Positions 39,063 through 49,083 are shown, counted from the first letter of the stretch. The stretch: DNA of 64,000 nucleotides from Antarcticimicrobium sp. (GCF_029212575.1 NZ_JARGPK010000054.1:1-64000), one strand, 5' to 3'. Numbers and translations are program-made. The notes: generated from the sequence alone by a model not told the origin.

Positions 39063-39767
39063 CTATCCCTCCACCACCACGTCGGCCCAGACCGGCAGGT
39101 GGTCCGAGGCGATATGTGCCGGCTGCTCCAGGTGCACCCCGTGCCCGGCGACCCCCAGCCCCACGCTCAGCGCGATCCGGTCCAGCGGCCCCAGCGGGCG
39201 CAACGCCGGAAAGCTCGCCCGTGGCGGCAGGAACCGCATCGCCGGCGCCAGCCCCTCCAGCGCGCTGCGCCGGGACCATTCGTTGAAATCCCCGGCCCAG
39301 ATCATCGGCATCGCCGGCAGCCGCGCGCACTCCTGCGCCAGATGCAGCACCTGCTTGCGGCGATACCGCCCGACCAACCCCAGATGCAGCCCCACCACAC
39401 GCAATGGGCCAAGCGGGCTGTCAAAGGCCACCCAGACCGCGCCGCGCGGCTCCAGCCCCGGTAGATCGATATGGCCCATGTCGCGCAGGTGCAGCGCGCC
39501 GCGCCGCCAGATCACCGCATTGCCATGCCAGCCGAGCGAGCCGGCGCCGCCCAGATCGGCCACCTCCCAACCAGCCTCCTCCAGCACGAAATGCGGCAGC
39601 GCGGCCGGGCGCGGCGGCAGCCGCTTGTCGGCCTCCTGCAACACCACCACCTGTGCGCCCAGCCGCGTCAGGACCTGCAACACGCGCCGGGGCTGACGCC
39701 GCAGATCAAGCCCGACGCATTTCTGGATGTTGTAGCTGGCCAGGCGCAGCGCGGCGCTCTCGTTCAT
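39063..39767 (-). CDS. endonuclease/exonuclease/phosphatase family protein
   Basis: A 234-residue protein of the EEP superfamily. It begins LRLASYNIQKCVG (metal-binding Asn), has QEADKRL as the Glu motif, WAGDFNEW with the catalytic Asp-Asn pair, and SDHLPVWADV with the terminal Asp-His. No signal peptide is visible. Substrates in this family range from DNA to phospholipids; none can be assigned here. It is convergent with the helicase gene. Confidence 0.88.
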   Translation of the reverse strand: MNESAALRLASYNIQKCVGLDLRRQPRRVLQVLTRLGAQVVVLQEADKRLPPRPAALPHFVLEEAGWEVADLGGAGSLGWHGNAVIWRRGALHLRDMGHIDLPGLEPRGAVWVAFDSPLGPLRVVGLHLGLVGRYRRKQVLHLAQECARLPAMPMIWAGDFNEWSRRSALEGLAPAMRFLPPRASFPALRPLGPLDRIALSVGLGVAGHGVHLEQPAHIASDHLPVWADVVVEG

Positions 39768-39852
39768 TCCGCAGGGTCCGGATACAGGGCAGATGTCTGA
39801 CCCGATTGTGCCGATGTGCGGTGACGGTGCAAGCCCGGCGATTTACCTGCTC

Positions 39853-39882
39853 TTGACAGTTGCATGCCTTGCACATCCTTTG
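39853..39882 (+). promoter_or_regulatory. candidate promoter of the EamA gene at 39888
   Basis: TTGACA (39853-39858) is a perfect -35 box. The -10 at the right spacing (CATCCT to TCCTTT) is poor, and the ATG follows within about 30 bases of the -35, so the message would be leaderless or very short-leadered. Confidence 0.3.
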
Positions 39883-39887
39883 GGCGC

Positions 39888-40763
39888 ATGGAGGAGAAAC
39901 GCGCAATCGACCCCGCCGGCGCCGCGGCCCTGACCGGGTTCGCGCTGCTGCTGGCCTTCAACCAGGTGGTGATCAAGCTCACCGGCGGCGGTTTCGCCCC
40001 GGTGTTCCAGGCCGGGCTGCGCTCGGCCGGGGCGATCCTCGTGCTGCTGATCTGGATGCGCGCGCGCGGCCTGCCGATGACCGTCCCGCGTGCGGCGATT
40101 CCCTGGGGCATCCTGTCCGGGCTGGTCTTCGCCTTCGAGTTCACCTGCCTCTATATCTCGCTCGACCTGACCACCGTGGCCCGCGCCTCGATCATCTTCT
40201 ACTCGATGCCGGTCTGGCTCGGGCTGGCGGCGCATCTCTGGCTGCCGGGCGAGCGGATCACCGGGCTGCGCGCCCTCGGCATGGCGCTGGCGATGGGCGG
40301 GGTCGCGCTGGCGCTGGCCGACCGCTCCAACGGCGCGGCCAGCCTTGCCGGCGACCTGCTGGCGCTGACCGCCGCGCTGGGCTGGGCCGGCATCATCCTG
40401 CTGATGCGCCTGACCCCGCTCAGCCGCGCCAGCCCGGTGATGCAGCTTTTCTTCCAGGTCCTTGTCTCCGCCCCGGTGCTGCTGGCCCTGGCACCGCTCT
40501 TCGGCCCTCTCACCCGCGATCTGACGGCGCTGCACATGGCCGGGCTGGCGTTCCAGACCATCTGCGTGGTCAGCCTCGGCTTCCTGCTGTGGTTTCACCT
40601 GATGTCGATCTACCGCGCCTCGGGCGTTGCCTCCTTCAGCTTTCTTTCGCCGGTCTTCGCGGTGGTGCTCGGCTGGGCGATCCTGGGCGAGCGGATCGGC
40701 CCGCCGGTCTGGATCGCGCTGGCGCTGGTGGCGGCGGGGATCGTGCTGATCAACCGGAAGTGA
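39888..40763 (+). CDS. EamA family (DMT) transporter
   Basis: A 291-residue inner-membrane protein with ten predicted helices in two EamA halves (LLLAFNQVVIKLTGGGFAPV and LLALTAALGWAGIILLMRL). The start is the ATG of MEEKRAID. It is a stand-alone gene followed by a convergent selO, with a 3'-end element between them. Substrate unknown. Confidence 0.88.
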   Translation: MEEKRAIDPAGAAALTGFALLLAFNQVVIKLTGGGFAPVFQAGLRSAGAILVLLIWMRARGLPMTVPRAAIPWGILSGLVFAFEFTCLYISLDLTTVARASIIFYSMPVWLGLAAHLWLPGERITGLRALGMALAMGGVALALADRSNGAASLAGDLLALTAALGWAGIILLMRLTPLSRASPVMQLFFQVLVSAPVLLALAPLFGPLTRDLTALHMAGLAFQTICVVSLGFLLWFHLMSIYRASGVASFSFLSPVFAVVLGWAILGERIGPPVWIALALVAAGIVLINRK

Positions 40764-40826
40764 CAAGGCGCACCGGGGCAAAGGGGGCTGTCTGCCCCCC
40801 TCTTTCCCTGCGGGAAATTCACCCCC

Positions 40827-40852
40827 CGAGAGTATTTTCAGCCAGAAAAAGA
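40827..40852 (-). repeat. dispersed 3'-end element, copy C
   Basis: Read on the minus strand, the element starts a few bases after the selO stop: CTTTTTCTGGCTGAAAATAC and then TCTCGGGG. The T-tract, CTGGC and AAAATACTC core agrees with copies B and D; the hairpin part is altered. Confidence 0.7.
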
Positions 40853-40854
40853 GA

Positions 40855-42273
40855 TTACGTCCCGCAGAACGTGGCCTCCACCGCCTCGCCCGGCAGCGGC
40901 GGGCGGGTCAGGTCCCTGGCCTCCGGCTGATCGTCATAGGGACGCGCCAACACCGCGTTCAGCCGATGGAACGGCGCATAATCGCCTTCGACCGCCGCCG
41001 CGATCATCTGCTCCACCCGGTGGTTGCGCGGGATGAAGGCCGGGTTGGCCGCGCGCAAAAGCGGCCCGGCCTCGGGCAGGTCCGCCCGCCGCGCGCGCCA
41101 GGCCTCTTCCCAGCCGTCATAGGCCGCCGGCTCAAGGAACTGGTCGCGCGCGCGCGCCGTCCCGAGCGCGCGGAACGTATTGGTGAAATCCGCCTGCCCG
41201 GCCACCATCCGGCGCAGCAGATCCTCGATCAACTCCTGGTCGCCCGCCCGCGCATCGCTCAGCGCCAGCTTGGCGCGGAACAGCCGCAGCCACTCCGCCT
41301 CGATCTGGCCGGTCATGGCATGCACGATCGCGGTCGCCTCCTCCACCGCCGCCTCGCGATCCTCCATCTGCTGGACCAGCGCGGTGGCCAACTGCGCCAG
41401 GTTCCACACCACCATTTCCGCCTGCCGGTCATAGGCATAGCGCCCATAGCGGTCGATCGAACTGTAGACCGTCTGCGGATGGAACATGTCGATAAAGGCG
41501 CAGGGGCCATAATCGATCGTCTCGCCCGAGATCGCGCAATTGTCGGTGTTCATCACCCCGTGGATGAAGCCCACGCCCATCCACTGCGCCACCAGCCGCG
41601 CCTGCGCCGCGCAGACCGCCCGCAACAGGTCCATCGGCCCCCCGGCCTGCGGGTAATGGCGCGCGATGGCATAATCCGTCAGGCGCTTCAGGCTCTCGAT
41701 ATCGCCGCGCGCCGCGAACACCTGGAATGTGCCCACGCGCAGATGGCTCGCTGCTACCCGTGTCAGCACCGCGCCGGGCAAGGGGCGCTCGCGCATCACC
41801 TCTTCGCCGGTCTCCACCGCTGCCAGCGCCCGCGTGGTGGGAATGCCAAGGGCATGCATCGCCTCGCTGACCAGGTATTCGCGCAGCACCGGCCCCAGCC
41901 AGGCACGCCCGTCGCCGCCGCGCGAATAGGGCGTGCGCCCCGATCCCTTGAGCTGGATGTCCCGGCGCTTGCCATCCCCGCCCACCACCTCGCCCAGCAG
42001 CACCGCACGCCCGTCGCCAAGCTGCGGGTTGTACTGGCCGAACTGATGCCCGGAATAAAGCTGCGCCAGCGGCGCGGCCCCCTCCGGCACCAGGTTGCCG
42101 GCAAAGACCTGCGCCAGTTCCGCCACCTCGTCCGCCACGATCCCCATCAGTCGCGCCAGATCGGCGTGGAAGGCCACCAGCCGCGGCGCGCGCACCGGCT
42201 GCGGCGCCTGCGCGGTGAAAAACGCGCCCGGCAACCGGGCATAGGAGTTGTCAAAGGGAATATGCAGGCTCAT
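40855..42273 (-). CDS. selO: protein adenylyltransferase SelO
   Basis: A 472-residue pseudokinase-fold enzyme (YdiU/SelO) that transfers AMP from ATP to Ser, Thr or Tyr of target proteins, often in redox homeostasis. Signatures are [52 protein letters not shown] and [10 protein letters not shown]. The C-terminus ends ATFCGT; the Cys near the end is often selenocysteine in eukaryotic relatives. The start at 42273 gives the normal family N-terminus ([11 protein letters not shown]), although its ribosome site is weak. Confidence 0.94.
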   Translation of the reverse strand: MSLHIPFDNSYARLPGAFFTAQAPQPVRAPRLVAFHADLARLMGIVADEVAELAQVFAGNLVPEGAAPLAQLYSGHQFGQYNPQLGDGRAVLLGEVVGGDGKRRDIQLKGSGRTPYSRGGDGRAWLGPVLREYLVSEAMHALGIPTTRALAAVETGEEVMRERPLPGAVLTRVAASHLRVGTFQVFAARGDIESLKRLTDYAIARHYPQAGGPMDLLRAVCAAQARLVAQWMGVGFIHGVMNTDNCAISGETIDYGPCAFIDMFHPQTVYSSIDRYGRYAYDRQAEMVVWNLAQLATALVQQMEDREAAVEEATAIVHAMTGQIEAEWLRLFRAKLALSDARAGDQELIEDLLRRMVAGQADFTNTFRALGTARARDQFLEPAAYDGWEEAWRARRADLPEAGPLLRAANPAFIPRNHRVEQMIAAAVEGDYAPFHRLNAVLARPYDDQPEARDLTRPPLPGEAVEATFCGT

Positions 42274-42342
42274 GGGGCAAAGATAACTCCTGCACACAGG
42301 AATGCCATAGCACCCGGCCCCGCAGGATGCATAATCACCGCC

Positions 42343-42771
42343 ATGACCGACCAGACCGCAACCCGCATCATCGAGACCCTGAACCTGCAACCCCACCCCG
42401 AGGGTGGCTGGTTCGCCGAGACCTGGCGCGCCGACACCCCCGGCCGCGCCAGCGGCACCGCCATCTATTTCCTGCTGGCCGGAGGCGAGGCGAGCCATTG
42501 GCCCCGGGTCGACGCCACCGAGATCTGGCACTACCACGCCGGCGCGCCGCTGCTGCTCTCGCTCAGCGAGACCGACGCCGGCCCGGCGCAAGATCACCTG
42601 CTCACCCCCGATCTGGCAACAGGCCGCCCGCAGATCATCGTGCCCGAACAGCACTGGCAGGCTGCCCGCAGCACCGGCACCTATACGCTTGTCTCCTGCA
42701 CCGTCTCGCCCGGGTTCGAATTCTCCGGCTTCACCCTCGCGCCGCCGGGTTTCGACATCCCGCGGGGCTGA
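42343..42771 (+). CDS. cupin domain-containing protein (DUF985)
   Basis: A 142-residue single-domain cupin. [12 protein letters not shown] near the start, [29 protein letters not shown] in the first cupin motif and [12 protein letters not shown] near the end are DUF985 marks. The His residues of the barrel suggest a bound metal. Function is unknown. It is divergent from selO with only 69 bases between starts, so promoters overlap. Confidence 0.88.
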   Translation: MTDQTATRIIETLNLQPHPEGGWFAETWRADTPGRASGTAIYFLLAGGEASHWPRVDATEIWHYHAGAPLLLSLSETDAGPAQDHLLTPDLATGRPQIIVPEQHWQAARSTGTYTLVSCTVSPGFEFSGFTLAPPGFDIPRG

Positions 42772-42784
42772 GCCTTCGCCCCTG

Positions 42785-42815
42785 CTTTTTCTGGCCGGGA
42801 AATACTCCGGGGGAG
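42785..42815 (+). repeat. dispersed 3'-end element, copy D
   Basis: Fourteen bases after the cupin stop, CTTTTTCTGGCCGGGAAATA and then CTCC-GGG-GGAG appear. Core and orientation relative to the preceding gene match copies B and C, with a different small hairpin. It lies between the convergent cupin and anmK genes. Confidence 0.7.
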
Positions 42816-42846
42816 TCGCGGCCCGCCGCGACGGGGGCAGCGCCCC

Positions 42847-43956
42847 CTAATCCCCCCGCCGGCTGACGATGCCGCCGCCCACCAGCGCCCGCACCCCCGT
42901 GGTGCCGGGGCAGGAGGTCGCCATCCCGTAGGCCACCCGCACCGCGAGAAAGCCAAAGGCCTGCGCCTCCAGCATGTCGCCATCCAACCCTACCGCCTCG
43001 ACCGGCTCCACCGGGCACTCCAGCGAGACCCGCAGCATCTCCATCAGCACCGGGTTGAGCCGCCCGCCGCCGGTCACCAGAACCCGTTCAGGCGGGCGCG
43101 GGCAATGCTCCATCCCCTGCACCACCCCGGCCGCGCTCATCGCCGTCAGCGTCGCCACAGCGTCGGCATCGTCCAACTCGCCCACCAGCCCGATCATCTC
43201 GGAAAAATCGTTCCGGTCCAGCGACTTCGGCGGTATCCGCGCGAAATAAGGCTCGGCCAGGAACAGCTCCAGCGCGCCCTCCTCGACCTTCCCGGTCGCG
43301 GCCAGCGCGCCGCCCTCGTCCATGTATCTGCCCAGCCGCGCCTGCATCAGGTCGTTGACCGGCGCATTCGCCGGCCCGGTGTCAAAGGCCAACAGCGCCC
43401 CCTCCGCCTCCGGCCCCTCGAATGACGGATCGACATAGGTCAGATTCGCCACCCCGCCGAGATTGAGAAAACACAGCGGCTCCTGCGCCCCGATCCATTT
43501 GGCGCAGGCGAAATGAAAGAACGGCGCCAGCGGCGCGCCCTCGCCGCCCATCGCCACGTCGTCACTGCGGAAATCCCAGACCACCGGCAGCCCCAGCGCC
43601 TCGGCCAAAGCCGCACCGTCGCCCACCTGAAAGGTGCCCCGCCCGCGCGGCTCATGCGCCAGCGTCTGGCCGTGAAAGCCGACCAGGTCGATCCCCTCGA
43701 ACCCCGCCAGCAACTCCGCATGGGCGCCGTCCACCACGCGTCCCGCCGCCTCGGCCTCCTGTCCCGCCCACCGACCCAGTGCGGCGCGCAGCACCGCGCG
43801 CTCCGCCTCCGAATAGGCGCGATAGCCGGTCTCGCCAAAGCCCAGGATGCGCCGCCCGTCGGTCTCCACCACCGCCGCATCGACGCCATCGAGAGAGGTT
43901 CCGCTCATCGCCCCCAGCGCACGCAGCGGCGCGCCCGTCTTGCCGGCCTTATTCAT
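42847..43956 (-). CDS. anmK: anhydro-N-acetylmuramic acid kinase
   Basis: A 369-residue sugar kinase that phosphorylates and opens 1,6-anhydro-MurNAc during cell-wall recycling. [16 protein letters not shown] is the N-terminal ATP/sugar signature, [12 protein letters not shown] the central one, and [13 protein letters not shown] the adenosine motif. AAAGGAAAAGG precedes the ATG at 43954-43956. It is divergent from tyrS. NagZ, which produces anhydro-MurNAc, is encoded at 57023. Confidence 0.95.
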   Translation of the reverse strand: MNKAGKTGAPLRALGAMSGTSLDGVDAAVVETDGRRILGFGETGYRAYSEAERAVLRAALGRWAGQEAEAAGRVVDGAHAELLAGFEGIDLVGFHGQTLAHEPRGRGTFQVGDGAALAEALGLPVVWDFRSDDVAMGGEGAPLAPFFHFACAKWIGAQEPLCFLNLGGVANLTYVDPSFEGPEAEGALLAFDTGPANAPVNDLMQARLGRYMDEGGALAATGKVEEGALELFLAEPYFARIPPKSLDRNDFSEMIGLVGELDDADAVATLTAMSAAGVVQGMEHCPRPPERVLVTGGGRLNPVLMEMLRVSLECPVEPVEAVGLDGDMLEAQAFGFLAVRVAYGMATSCPGTTGVRALVGGGIVSRRGD

Positions 43957-44018
43957 GGCCTTTTCCTTTGTCTCACTGCCGCCTATACACTCCCCGCAAA
44001 TCAAACCCGAGGCAAGCC

Positions 44019-45278
44019 ATGACATACCACCCGAAATCGGACTTCATGCAGGTGATGATGACCCGCGGCTTTCTGGCCGACTGCACCGATTACCAGGGCC
44101 TCGACGAGGCGCTGAGCAGTGGCACGGCTTGCCCCGCCTACATCGGCTTCGACGCCACCGCCAAATCGCTGCACGTGGGCTCGCTGATCCAGATCATGAT
44201 GCTGCGCTGGCTGCAAAAGACCGGGCACAAGCCGATCACCCTGATGGGCGGCGGCACCACCAAGGTGGGCGATCCCAGCTTTCGCGCGGATGAGCGCCCG
44301 CTGCTGACCCCGGCGCAGATCGACGACAATATCGCCGGCATCGGCCAGGTCTTTGCCAAATACATCACCTATGGCGACGGCCCCTCCGACGGGCTGATGA
44401 TCAACAACGCCGAATGGCTCGACGGGTTGAACTACCTCGATTTCCTGCGCGACATCGGCCGGCATTTCTCCGTCAACCGGATGCTCAGCTTCGAGTCCGT
44501 GAAATCCCGGCTCGACCGCGAACAATCGCTGTCTTTCCTCGAATTCAACTACATGATCCTGCAGGCCTATGATTTCCTTGAGCTGAACCGCCGCTATGGC
44601 TGCATCCTGCAGATGGGCGGATCGGACCAATGGGGCAATATCGTCAACGGCATCGACCTCACCCGCCGGGTACTGGACCACGAGATCTATGGTCTCACCT
44701 CGCCACTCCTGACCACCTCGGACGGCAAGAAGATGGGCAAAAGCCAGGATGGCGCCGTCTGGCTCAACGCCGACATGCGCAGCCCGTACGAGTTCTGGCA
44801 GTTCTGGCGCAACACCACCGATGCCGATGTGGGCCGCTTCCTCAAGCTCTATACCGAGTTGCCGATCGACGAATGCGACCGCCTCGGCGCGCTGGAAGGC
44901 TCCGAGGTCAACGCGGCCAAGATCATCCTCGCCAATGAGGTGACGACGCTGTGCCACGGGGCCGAGGCGGCGGCGGCGGCCGAGGCCACCGCGCGCGAGG
45001 TCTTCGAAAAGGGCGGCGTCGGCGACGACCTACCGACGCTGGCGCTGACGCCGGCCGACCTGGCCGACGGCGGCATCTCCATCGTGCAGGTGATCGTGCG
45101 CGCGGGCCTTGCCAAATCCGGCAAGGAGGCCAAGCGCCTGATCGCCGAGAACGGCGCACGGCTCGACGACGCCCCGCTGACCGACGCCGGGATGATGCTC
45201 GACGCCGGAGCGCTGTCCGCGCCGATCAAGCTCTCGGCGGGCAAGAAACGCCACGCGCTGGTGCAGCTGACGGACTGA
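44019..45278 (+). CDS. tyrS: tyrosyl-tRNA synthetase
   Basis: A 419-residue class I aminoacyl-tRNA synthetase. The HIGH motif is HVGSL, the KMSKS motif is KKMGKS, and tyrosine binding includes [11 protein letters not shown]. The C-terminal S4-like domain ([20 protein letters not shown]) binds tRNA. The ATG at 44019 fits the family N-terminus; a longer open frame upstream is antisense to anmK and rejected. Confidence 0.97.
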   Translation: MTYHPKSDFMQVMMTRGFLADCTDYQGLDEALSSGTACPAYIGFDATAKSLHVGSLIQIMMLRWLQKTGHKPITLMGGGTTKVGDPSFRADERPLLTPAQIDDNIAGIGQVFAKYITYGDGPSDGLMINNAEWLDGLNYLDFLRDIGRHFSVNRMLSFESVKSRLDREQSLSFLEFNYMILQAYDFLELNRRYGCILQMGGSDQWGNIVNGIDLTRRVLDHEIYGLTSPLLTTSDGKKMGKSQDGAVWLNADMRSPYEFWQFWRNTTDADVGRFLKLYTELPIDECDRLGALEGSEVNAAKIILANEVTTLCHGAEAAAAAEATAREVFEKGGVGDDLPTLALTPADLADGGISIVQVIVRAGLAKSGKEAKRLIAENGARLDDAPLTDAGMMLDAGALSAPIKLSAGKKRHALVQLTD

Positions 45279-45298
45279 CCCGCCGCCTCCCCGCCCCG

Positions 45299-45322
45299 CT
45301 CTCCCCCCCCTTGGGGGGAGAG
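45299..45322. terminator. ten-base GC hairpin after tyrS
   Basis: CTCTCCCCCC (45299-45308) and GGGGGGAGAG (45313-45322) pair perfectly around a four-base loop, 21 bases after the tyrS stop. No T-tract follows, so it may act as an RNA 3'-end barrier rather than a classical terminator. Confidence 0.6.
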
Positions 45323-45364
45323 ATGGAGAGGGCGGAGCGCTGCACCGGACGAAGCCCCCCGTAG

Positions 45365-45382
45365 GGCGGGCTTCAGCCCGCC
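45365..45382. repeat. GGCGGGCT inverted repeat
   Basis: GGCGGGCT and AGCCCGCC separated by TC, preceded by GTAG. This is the look of common short palindromic intergenic repeats; it lies between tyrS and the following SDR gene. Confidence 0.55.
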
Positions 45383-45503
45383 ATCCCCGTTTACCGCCTT
45401 TCTCATCCCAATGCCGCCGCGTTCCATCCCGCGGCTACTGGATTTCCCCGCCCGCCGCCTGCTATCTGGGCGCGGACCAAGATCAAGGGAGAGGGACCCC
45501 GAC

Positions 45504-46259
45504 ATGAAACTCAGCAATACCGCGGCCGTGATCACCGGCGGCGCCTCGGGCCTGGGCGAGGCCACCGCGCGCCACTTCGCATCGCAGGGCGCACAGGTCA
45601 CCCTGCTCGACCGCGACGCCGAGCGCGGCCCGAAGGTCGCCGAAGAGATCGGCGGTCACTTCATCCAGACCGACGTGACCAGCGACGACTCGGTCGCCGC
45701 CGCCATCGCCTTTGCCAAGGACAAGATGGGCAAGATCACCGCCGCCGTGAACTGTGCCGGCATCGGCACCGTCGGCAAGACCCTGGGCCGCGAGGGGCCG
45801 CTGCCGCTCTCGACCTTCCAGACCACCATCAACGTCAACCTGGTCGGCAGCTTCAACGTCGCGCGCCTCGCCGCCGCCGAGATGGCACAGAACGAACCGG
45901 ACGAGGATGGTGAGCGCGGCGTGATCATCAACACCGCCTCGGTCGCCGCCTTCGACGGGCAAAAGGGCCAGGTCTCCTACTCCGCCTCCAAGGGCGGCAT
46001 CGTCGGCATGACCCTGCCGATGGCCCGCGACCTGGCACGCGACAACATCCGCGTCATGGCGATCGCACCGGGCATTTTCCTGACCCCGATGCTGATGGGC
46101 CTGCCCGAGGCCGCACAGGAACAGCTCGCCGCCGACGTGCCCAACCCCGCCCGCCTCGGCCGCCCCGAGGAATACGGCCGCCTGGCCGGGTTCATCGTCG
46201 AGATGGGCTACCTGAACGGCGAGGTGATCCGCATCGACGGCGCCCTGCGGATGCGCTGA
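45504..46259 (+). CDS. SDR family oxidoreductase, type II 3-hydroxyacyl-CoA dehydrogenase-like
   Basis: A 251-residue short-chain dehydrogenase. The cofactor motif is TGGASGLGEATA, then NCAGIG, NTASVAA (catalytic Ser) and YSASKGG (YxxxK). The pattern TINVNLVGSFNVARLAAAEM and the C-terminal GEVIRIDGALRMR resemble the HSD17B10/type II 3-hydroxyacyl-CoA dehydrogenase group, which acts in beta-oxidation of fatty or branched acids. GGGAGAGGGA lies before the ATG at 45504. It is a stand-alone gene, convergent with uup. Confidence 0.87.
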   Translation: MKLSNTAAVITGGASGLGEATARHFASQGAQVTLLDRDAERGPKVAEEIGGHFIQTDVTSDDSVAAAIAFAKDKMGKITAAVNCAGIGTVGKTLGREGPLPLSTFQTTINVNLVGSFNVARLAAAEMAQNEPDEDGERGVIINTASVAAFDGQKGQVSYSASKGGIVGMTLPMARDLARDNIRVMAIAPGIFLTPMLMGLPEAAQEQLAADVPNPARLGRPEEYGRLAGFIVEMGYLNGEVIRIDGALRMR

Positions 46260-46323
46260 GCGAGACCCGGAAAACCGTGATCGGCGAGGTTTCCCGCGCG
46301 ATTCCGCCTTGAACGTACAAAAC

Positions 46324-46357
46324 GGTCCGGAAACTCCCCAACCGGGGTTTCCGGGCC
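46324..46357 (-). terminator. intrinsic terminator between the SDR gene and uup
   Basis: GGTCCGGAAA plus CCCC pair with GGGG plus TTTCCGGGCC around AACC, with a two-base bulge. On the minus strand the stem is followed by GTTTTG, so it serves uup and may be bidirectional. It is flanked by direct repeats GTACAAAACG at 46315 and 46378. Confidence 0.75.
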
Positions 46358-46398
46358 GCTGATCTTCTCCGCAAACTGTACAAAACGCGGCCCGAACC

Positions 46399-48207
46399 CT
46401 ACGTTTCAGACGCCTTTTCCTCCAGCTCCAGCCACTCCTCCTCGGCCGCCGAAAGCTTTGCCTGCCGCGCCGTCAGCGCCTCACTCGCCTTCTTGAACTT
46501 CACCGGCTCGCGGGTGAACAACTCGGGGTCGGCCAGCAGCCCCTCCAGCTTTCCGATCTCGGCCTCCAGCCGCTCGATCTCGCCGGGAAGCGCCTCCAGC
46601 CGGTGTCTTTCGGTAAAGGAAAGCCCCGCCTTCGGTTTCTCGTCACGCTTTACTTTTGACGCGGAACCTTTTGTCTTTTCTATTTTTTCAGTGTCTATAT
46701 CCGGGCGCTGCGCCTGATAATCGCTCCAGCCGCCCGCATAGATCGTGGCGCGCCCGTCGCCCTCCATCGCCACCGTCGTGGCGGCCATCCGGTCAAGGAA
46801 ATCGCGGTCGTGGCTGACCAGCAGCACGGTGCCGTCGTAGTCGTCCAGCAACTCCTGCAACAGGTCCAGCGTCTCCACGTCCAGGTCGTTGGTCGGCTCG
46901 TCCAGCACCAGCAGGTTCGACGGCTGCGCCATCAGTTTCGCCAGCAGCAACCGCGCCTTTTCGCCACCCGAAAGCGCCCTGACCGGGGCCCGTGCCTGGC
47001 TTTCGTCGAACAGGAATTCCTTAAGATAACCAACGACATGCTTGGGTGTTCCGCGCACCATGACCTGATCCGCCTTGCCCGAAACCCTCATCCCCGGATC
47101 GCTGGTCAGGCTCTCCCACAGGGTGGCGTCCGGATCGAGCTGCGCCCGCGCCTGATCGAACACAGCCACCTCCAGGTTAGTGCCCAGCTGCACGGTTCCG
47201 CTATCCGGCGCGACCTCTCCCAGCAGCATCATGAGCAGGGTCGTCTTGCCCGCGCCGTTCGGCCCGACAAAGGCGACGCGGTCTCCACGCTGGATCTTGA
47301 TCGAGAAGTCCTTCAGGATCACCTTGCCATCGTAAGCCTTTGAAATATTGGCCGCCTCGATGACTTTTCGACCGGATTTCTGCCCTGAATCCAGCGCCAT
47401 TCCGGCAGCGCCCTGGCGCTTGATCTGCCCCGCGCGTTCGGCCCGCAGCGCCTGCAATGCCCGCACCCGGCCCTGGTTGCGCTTGCGCCGCGCGCTGATC
47501 CCCTCCACCGCCCAGCGGGCCTCGGACTTGATCAGCCGGTTCAGCTTGTGTCTTTGCGTATCCTCTTCCTCCCAGATCGCGTCGCGCCAGGCCTCGAAGT
47601 CTCCGAATCCCTTGTCCTGCCGACGGATGATTCCCCTGTCGAGCCAAAGGGTTGCGCGCGTAAGATTACGCAGAAAGGCACGGTCGTGGCTGATCAGAAC
47701 ATAGCCCGCGCGGGTCGCCTTCAGCTCCTGCTCCAGCCAGCCGATCGCCTCGATGTCGAGATGGTTGGTCGGCTCGTCCAGCAGCATCAACTCGGGCGCC
47801 TCGGCCATCAGTTTCGCCAGCGCCGCCCGCCGCCGCTCACCCCCCGAGGCGGTTTCGACCGGGCGCGCGGGATCGAACTTCAACCCCTCTCCGGCCCGCT
47901 CGACCTTGTACATCTCGCCCGGCTCCAGCCCCGAGGACGCAAACTCGCCCAGCGTGGAAAACCCTTTCATATCCGGGTCTTGCTCCATGTATCCAACCGA
48001 GGATCCGGGGCCGACGATCACCTCGCCCTTGTCCGGTTCGACCAGCCCGGCCATCACCTTCATCAGGGTCGACTTGCCCGATCCGTTGCGCCCGACCAGC
48101 GCGATCCGGTCGCCGGGCTGCACCACCAGGTCGAGGCCGGAAAACACCGGCTCCCCGCCGAAGGTCAGGGAAATGCCATTGAGCTGCAAAAGAGGTATAC
48201 GTGCCAT
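46399..48207 (-). CDS. uup: ABC-F family ATPase Uup
   Basis: A 602-residue soluble ABC-F protein. First domain: GRNGSGKST, SGGERRRAAL, LMLLDEPTNHLDIEA. Second domain: GPNGAGKTT, LSGGEKARLLLAK, LLVLDEPTNDLDVETLD. The C-terminus is a coiled coil (about 525-602) as in Uup, which binds ribosomes and also branched DNA. It ends at the SDR/uup terminator. It complements the YheS-like ABC-F protein at 9499. Confidence 0.92.
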   Translation of the reverse strand: MARIPLLQLNGISLTFGGEPVFSGLDLVVQPGDRIALVGRNGSGKSTLMKVMAGLVEPDKGEVIVGPGSSVGYMEQDPDMKGFSTLGEFASSGLEPGEMYKVERAGEGLKFDPARPVETASGGERRRAALAKLMAEAPELMLLDEPTNHLDIEAIGWLEQELKATRAGYVLISHDRAFLRNLTRATLWLDRGIIRRQDKGFGDFEAWRDAIWEEEDTQRHKLNRLIKSEARWAVEGISARRKRNQGRVRALQALRAERAGQIKRQGAAGMALDSGQKSGRKVIEAANISKAYDGKVILKDFSIKIQRGDRVAFVGPNGAGKTTLLMMLLGEVAPDSGTVQLGTNLEVAVFDQARAQLDPDATLWESLTSDPGMRVSGKADQVMVRGTPKHVVGYLKEFLFDESQARAPVRALSGGEKARLLLAKLMAQPSNLLVLDEPTNDLDVETLDLLQELLDDYDGTVLLVSHDRDFLDRMAATTVAMEGDGRATIYAGGWSDYQAQRPDIDTEKIEKTKGSASKVKRDEKPKAGLSFTERHRLEALPGEIERLEAEIGKLEGLLADPELFTREPVKFKKASEALTARQAKLSAAEEEWLELEEKASET

Positions 48208-48275
48208 GCCCGCCAGCTATCCCCGCCCGCGCGCGCCGTCAACGCCCCTGCGCCCCCGCCGCGAAAAACCCCGGC

Positions 48276-49004
48276 TCAGCCCGCCACGGTCCGAAGCAGT
48301 TTCTTGCGCGCCGGGGGAATCGCCCCGATCTCCAACCCGGTAAAGACGTGCAGCGTGTTCAACTGCCGGTCGACCACCGCGTGATCGCTGACCCAGCCGC
48401 CCATCATCAGGTAGGTGCGCAGGAGCGGCGGCATTCGCAGCATTGCCTTCCTGGCGTCTGGCTTGCGCCGCAGCCGCGCGGCAAAGCGGAACACATCCGG
48501 CGCCTTGACCCGCGGCAACCAGCGTTTCGGCCCCAGGTGGCGGTGTTTCAGCATCGCGAAGGCGTCGAGATATTGCTCGGTCTCGGTCCCCGCGAAGGAG
48601 GAGCAGCCGAACAGCATGGCGACGCCATTGCCATCGACAAAGCGCGTCATCGCCCCCCAGGCCACCCGCAGGATGTCCGGGTCGTGCCAATCCGGATCGA
48701 TGCAGAACCGCCCCATCTCGACCATGCGACCGTCAAAGCTCTGCAAGCCGTCCAGCTCGTAGAACTGCGCCGAATAGCTGCGCGCAAGCTCGGCCCCGCC
48801 CTCGAGCATCAGCATGCGGAAACAGCACACCAGCGCGCCGCTGCGGGTCTCGTGCACGAGGATGTGCGAACATATCTCGTCGTAGGTATCCCGGTCGGGT
48901 TCCAAGGTGCGGAACGCCCGTGTGCGCAGCGCCTGGGCCGCCGCGATATCGTCGGCGGTTTCGGCCAGGCGCGCCCGGTACCGGCCCTTGGTCAACAGCG
49001 GCAT
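48276..49004 (-). CDS. olsB: L-ornithine N(alpha)-acyltransferase
   Basis: A 242-residue GNAT-like acyltransferase that moves a 3-hydroxyacyl chain from ACP to ornithine, giving lyso-ornithine lipid. Typical features are AAQALRTRAFR, the Asp after SHILVHETRSGALV, ELDGLQSFDGRMVEMGRFCIDP and LFGCSSFAGTE. GGAGGGAC lies ahead of the ATG at 49002-49004. The second enzyme, OlsA, is not adjacent here, as the next gene on this strand is uup. Ornithine lipids are phosphorus-free membrane lipids common in this family. Confidence 0.9.
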   Translation of the reverse strand: MPLLTKGRYRARLAETADDIAAAQALRTRAFRTLEPDRDTYDEICSHILVHETRSGALVCCFRMLMLEGGAELARSYSAQFYELDGLQSFDGRMVEMGRFCIDPDWHDPDILRVAWGAMTRFVDGNGVAMLFGCSSFAGTETEQYLDAFAMLKHRHLGPKRWLPRVKAPDVFRFAARLRRKPDARKAMLRMPPLLRTYLMMGGWVSDHAVVDRQLNTLHVFTGLEIGAIPPARKKLLRTVAG

Positions 49005-49083
49005 GAGTCCCTCCGCAACGCTTCGGCAGGATCGTAAGTCTGCGCCGTCTAGCACACAAGATATGACATCGGCATGACGCCGG

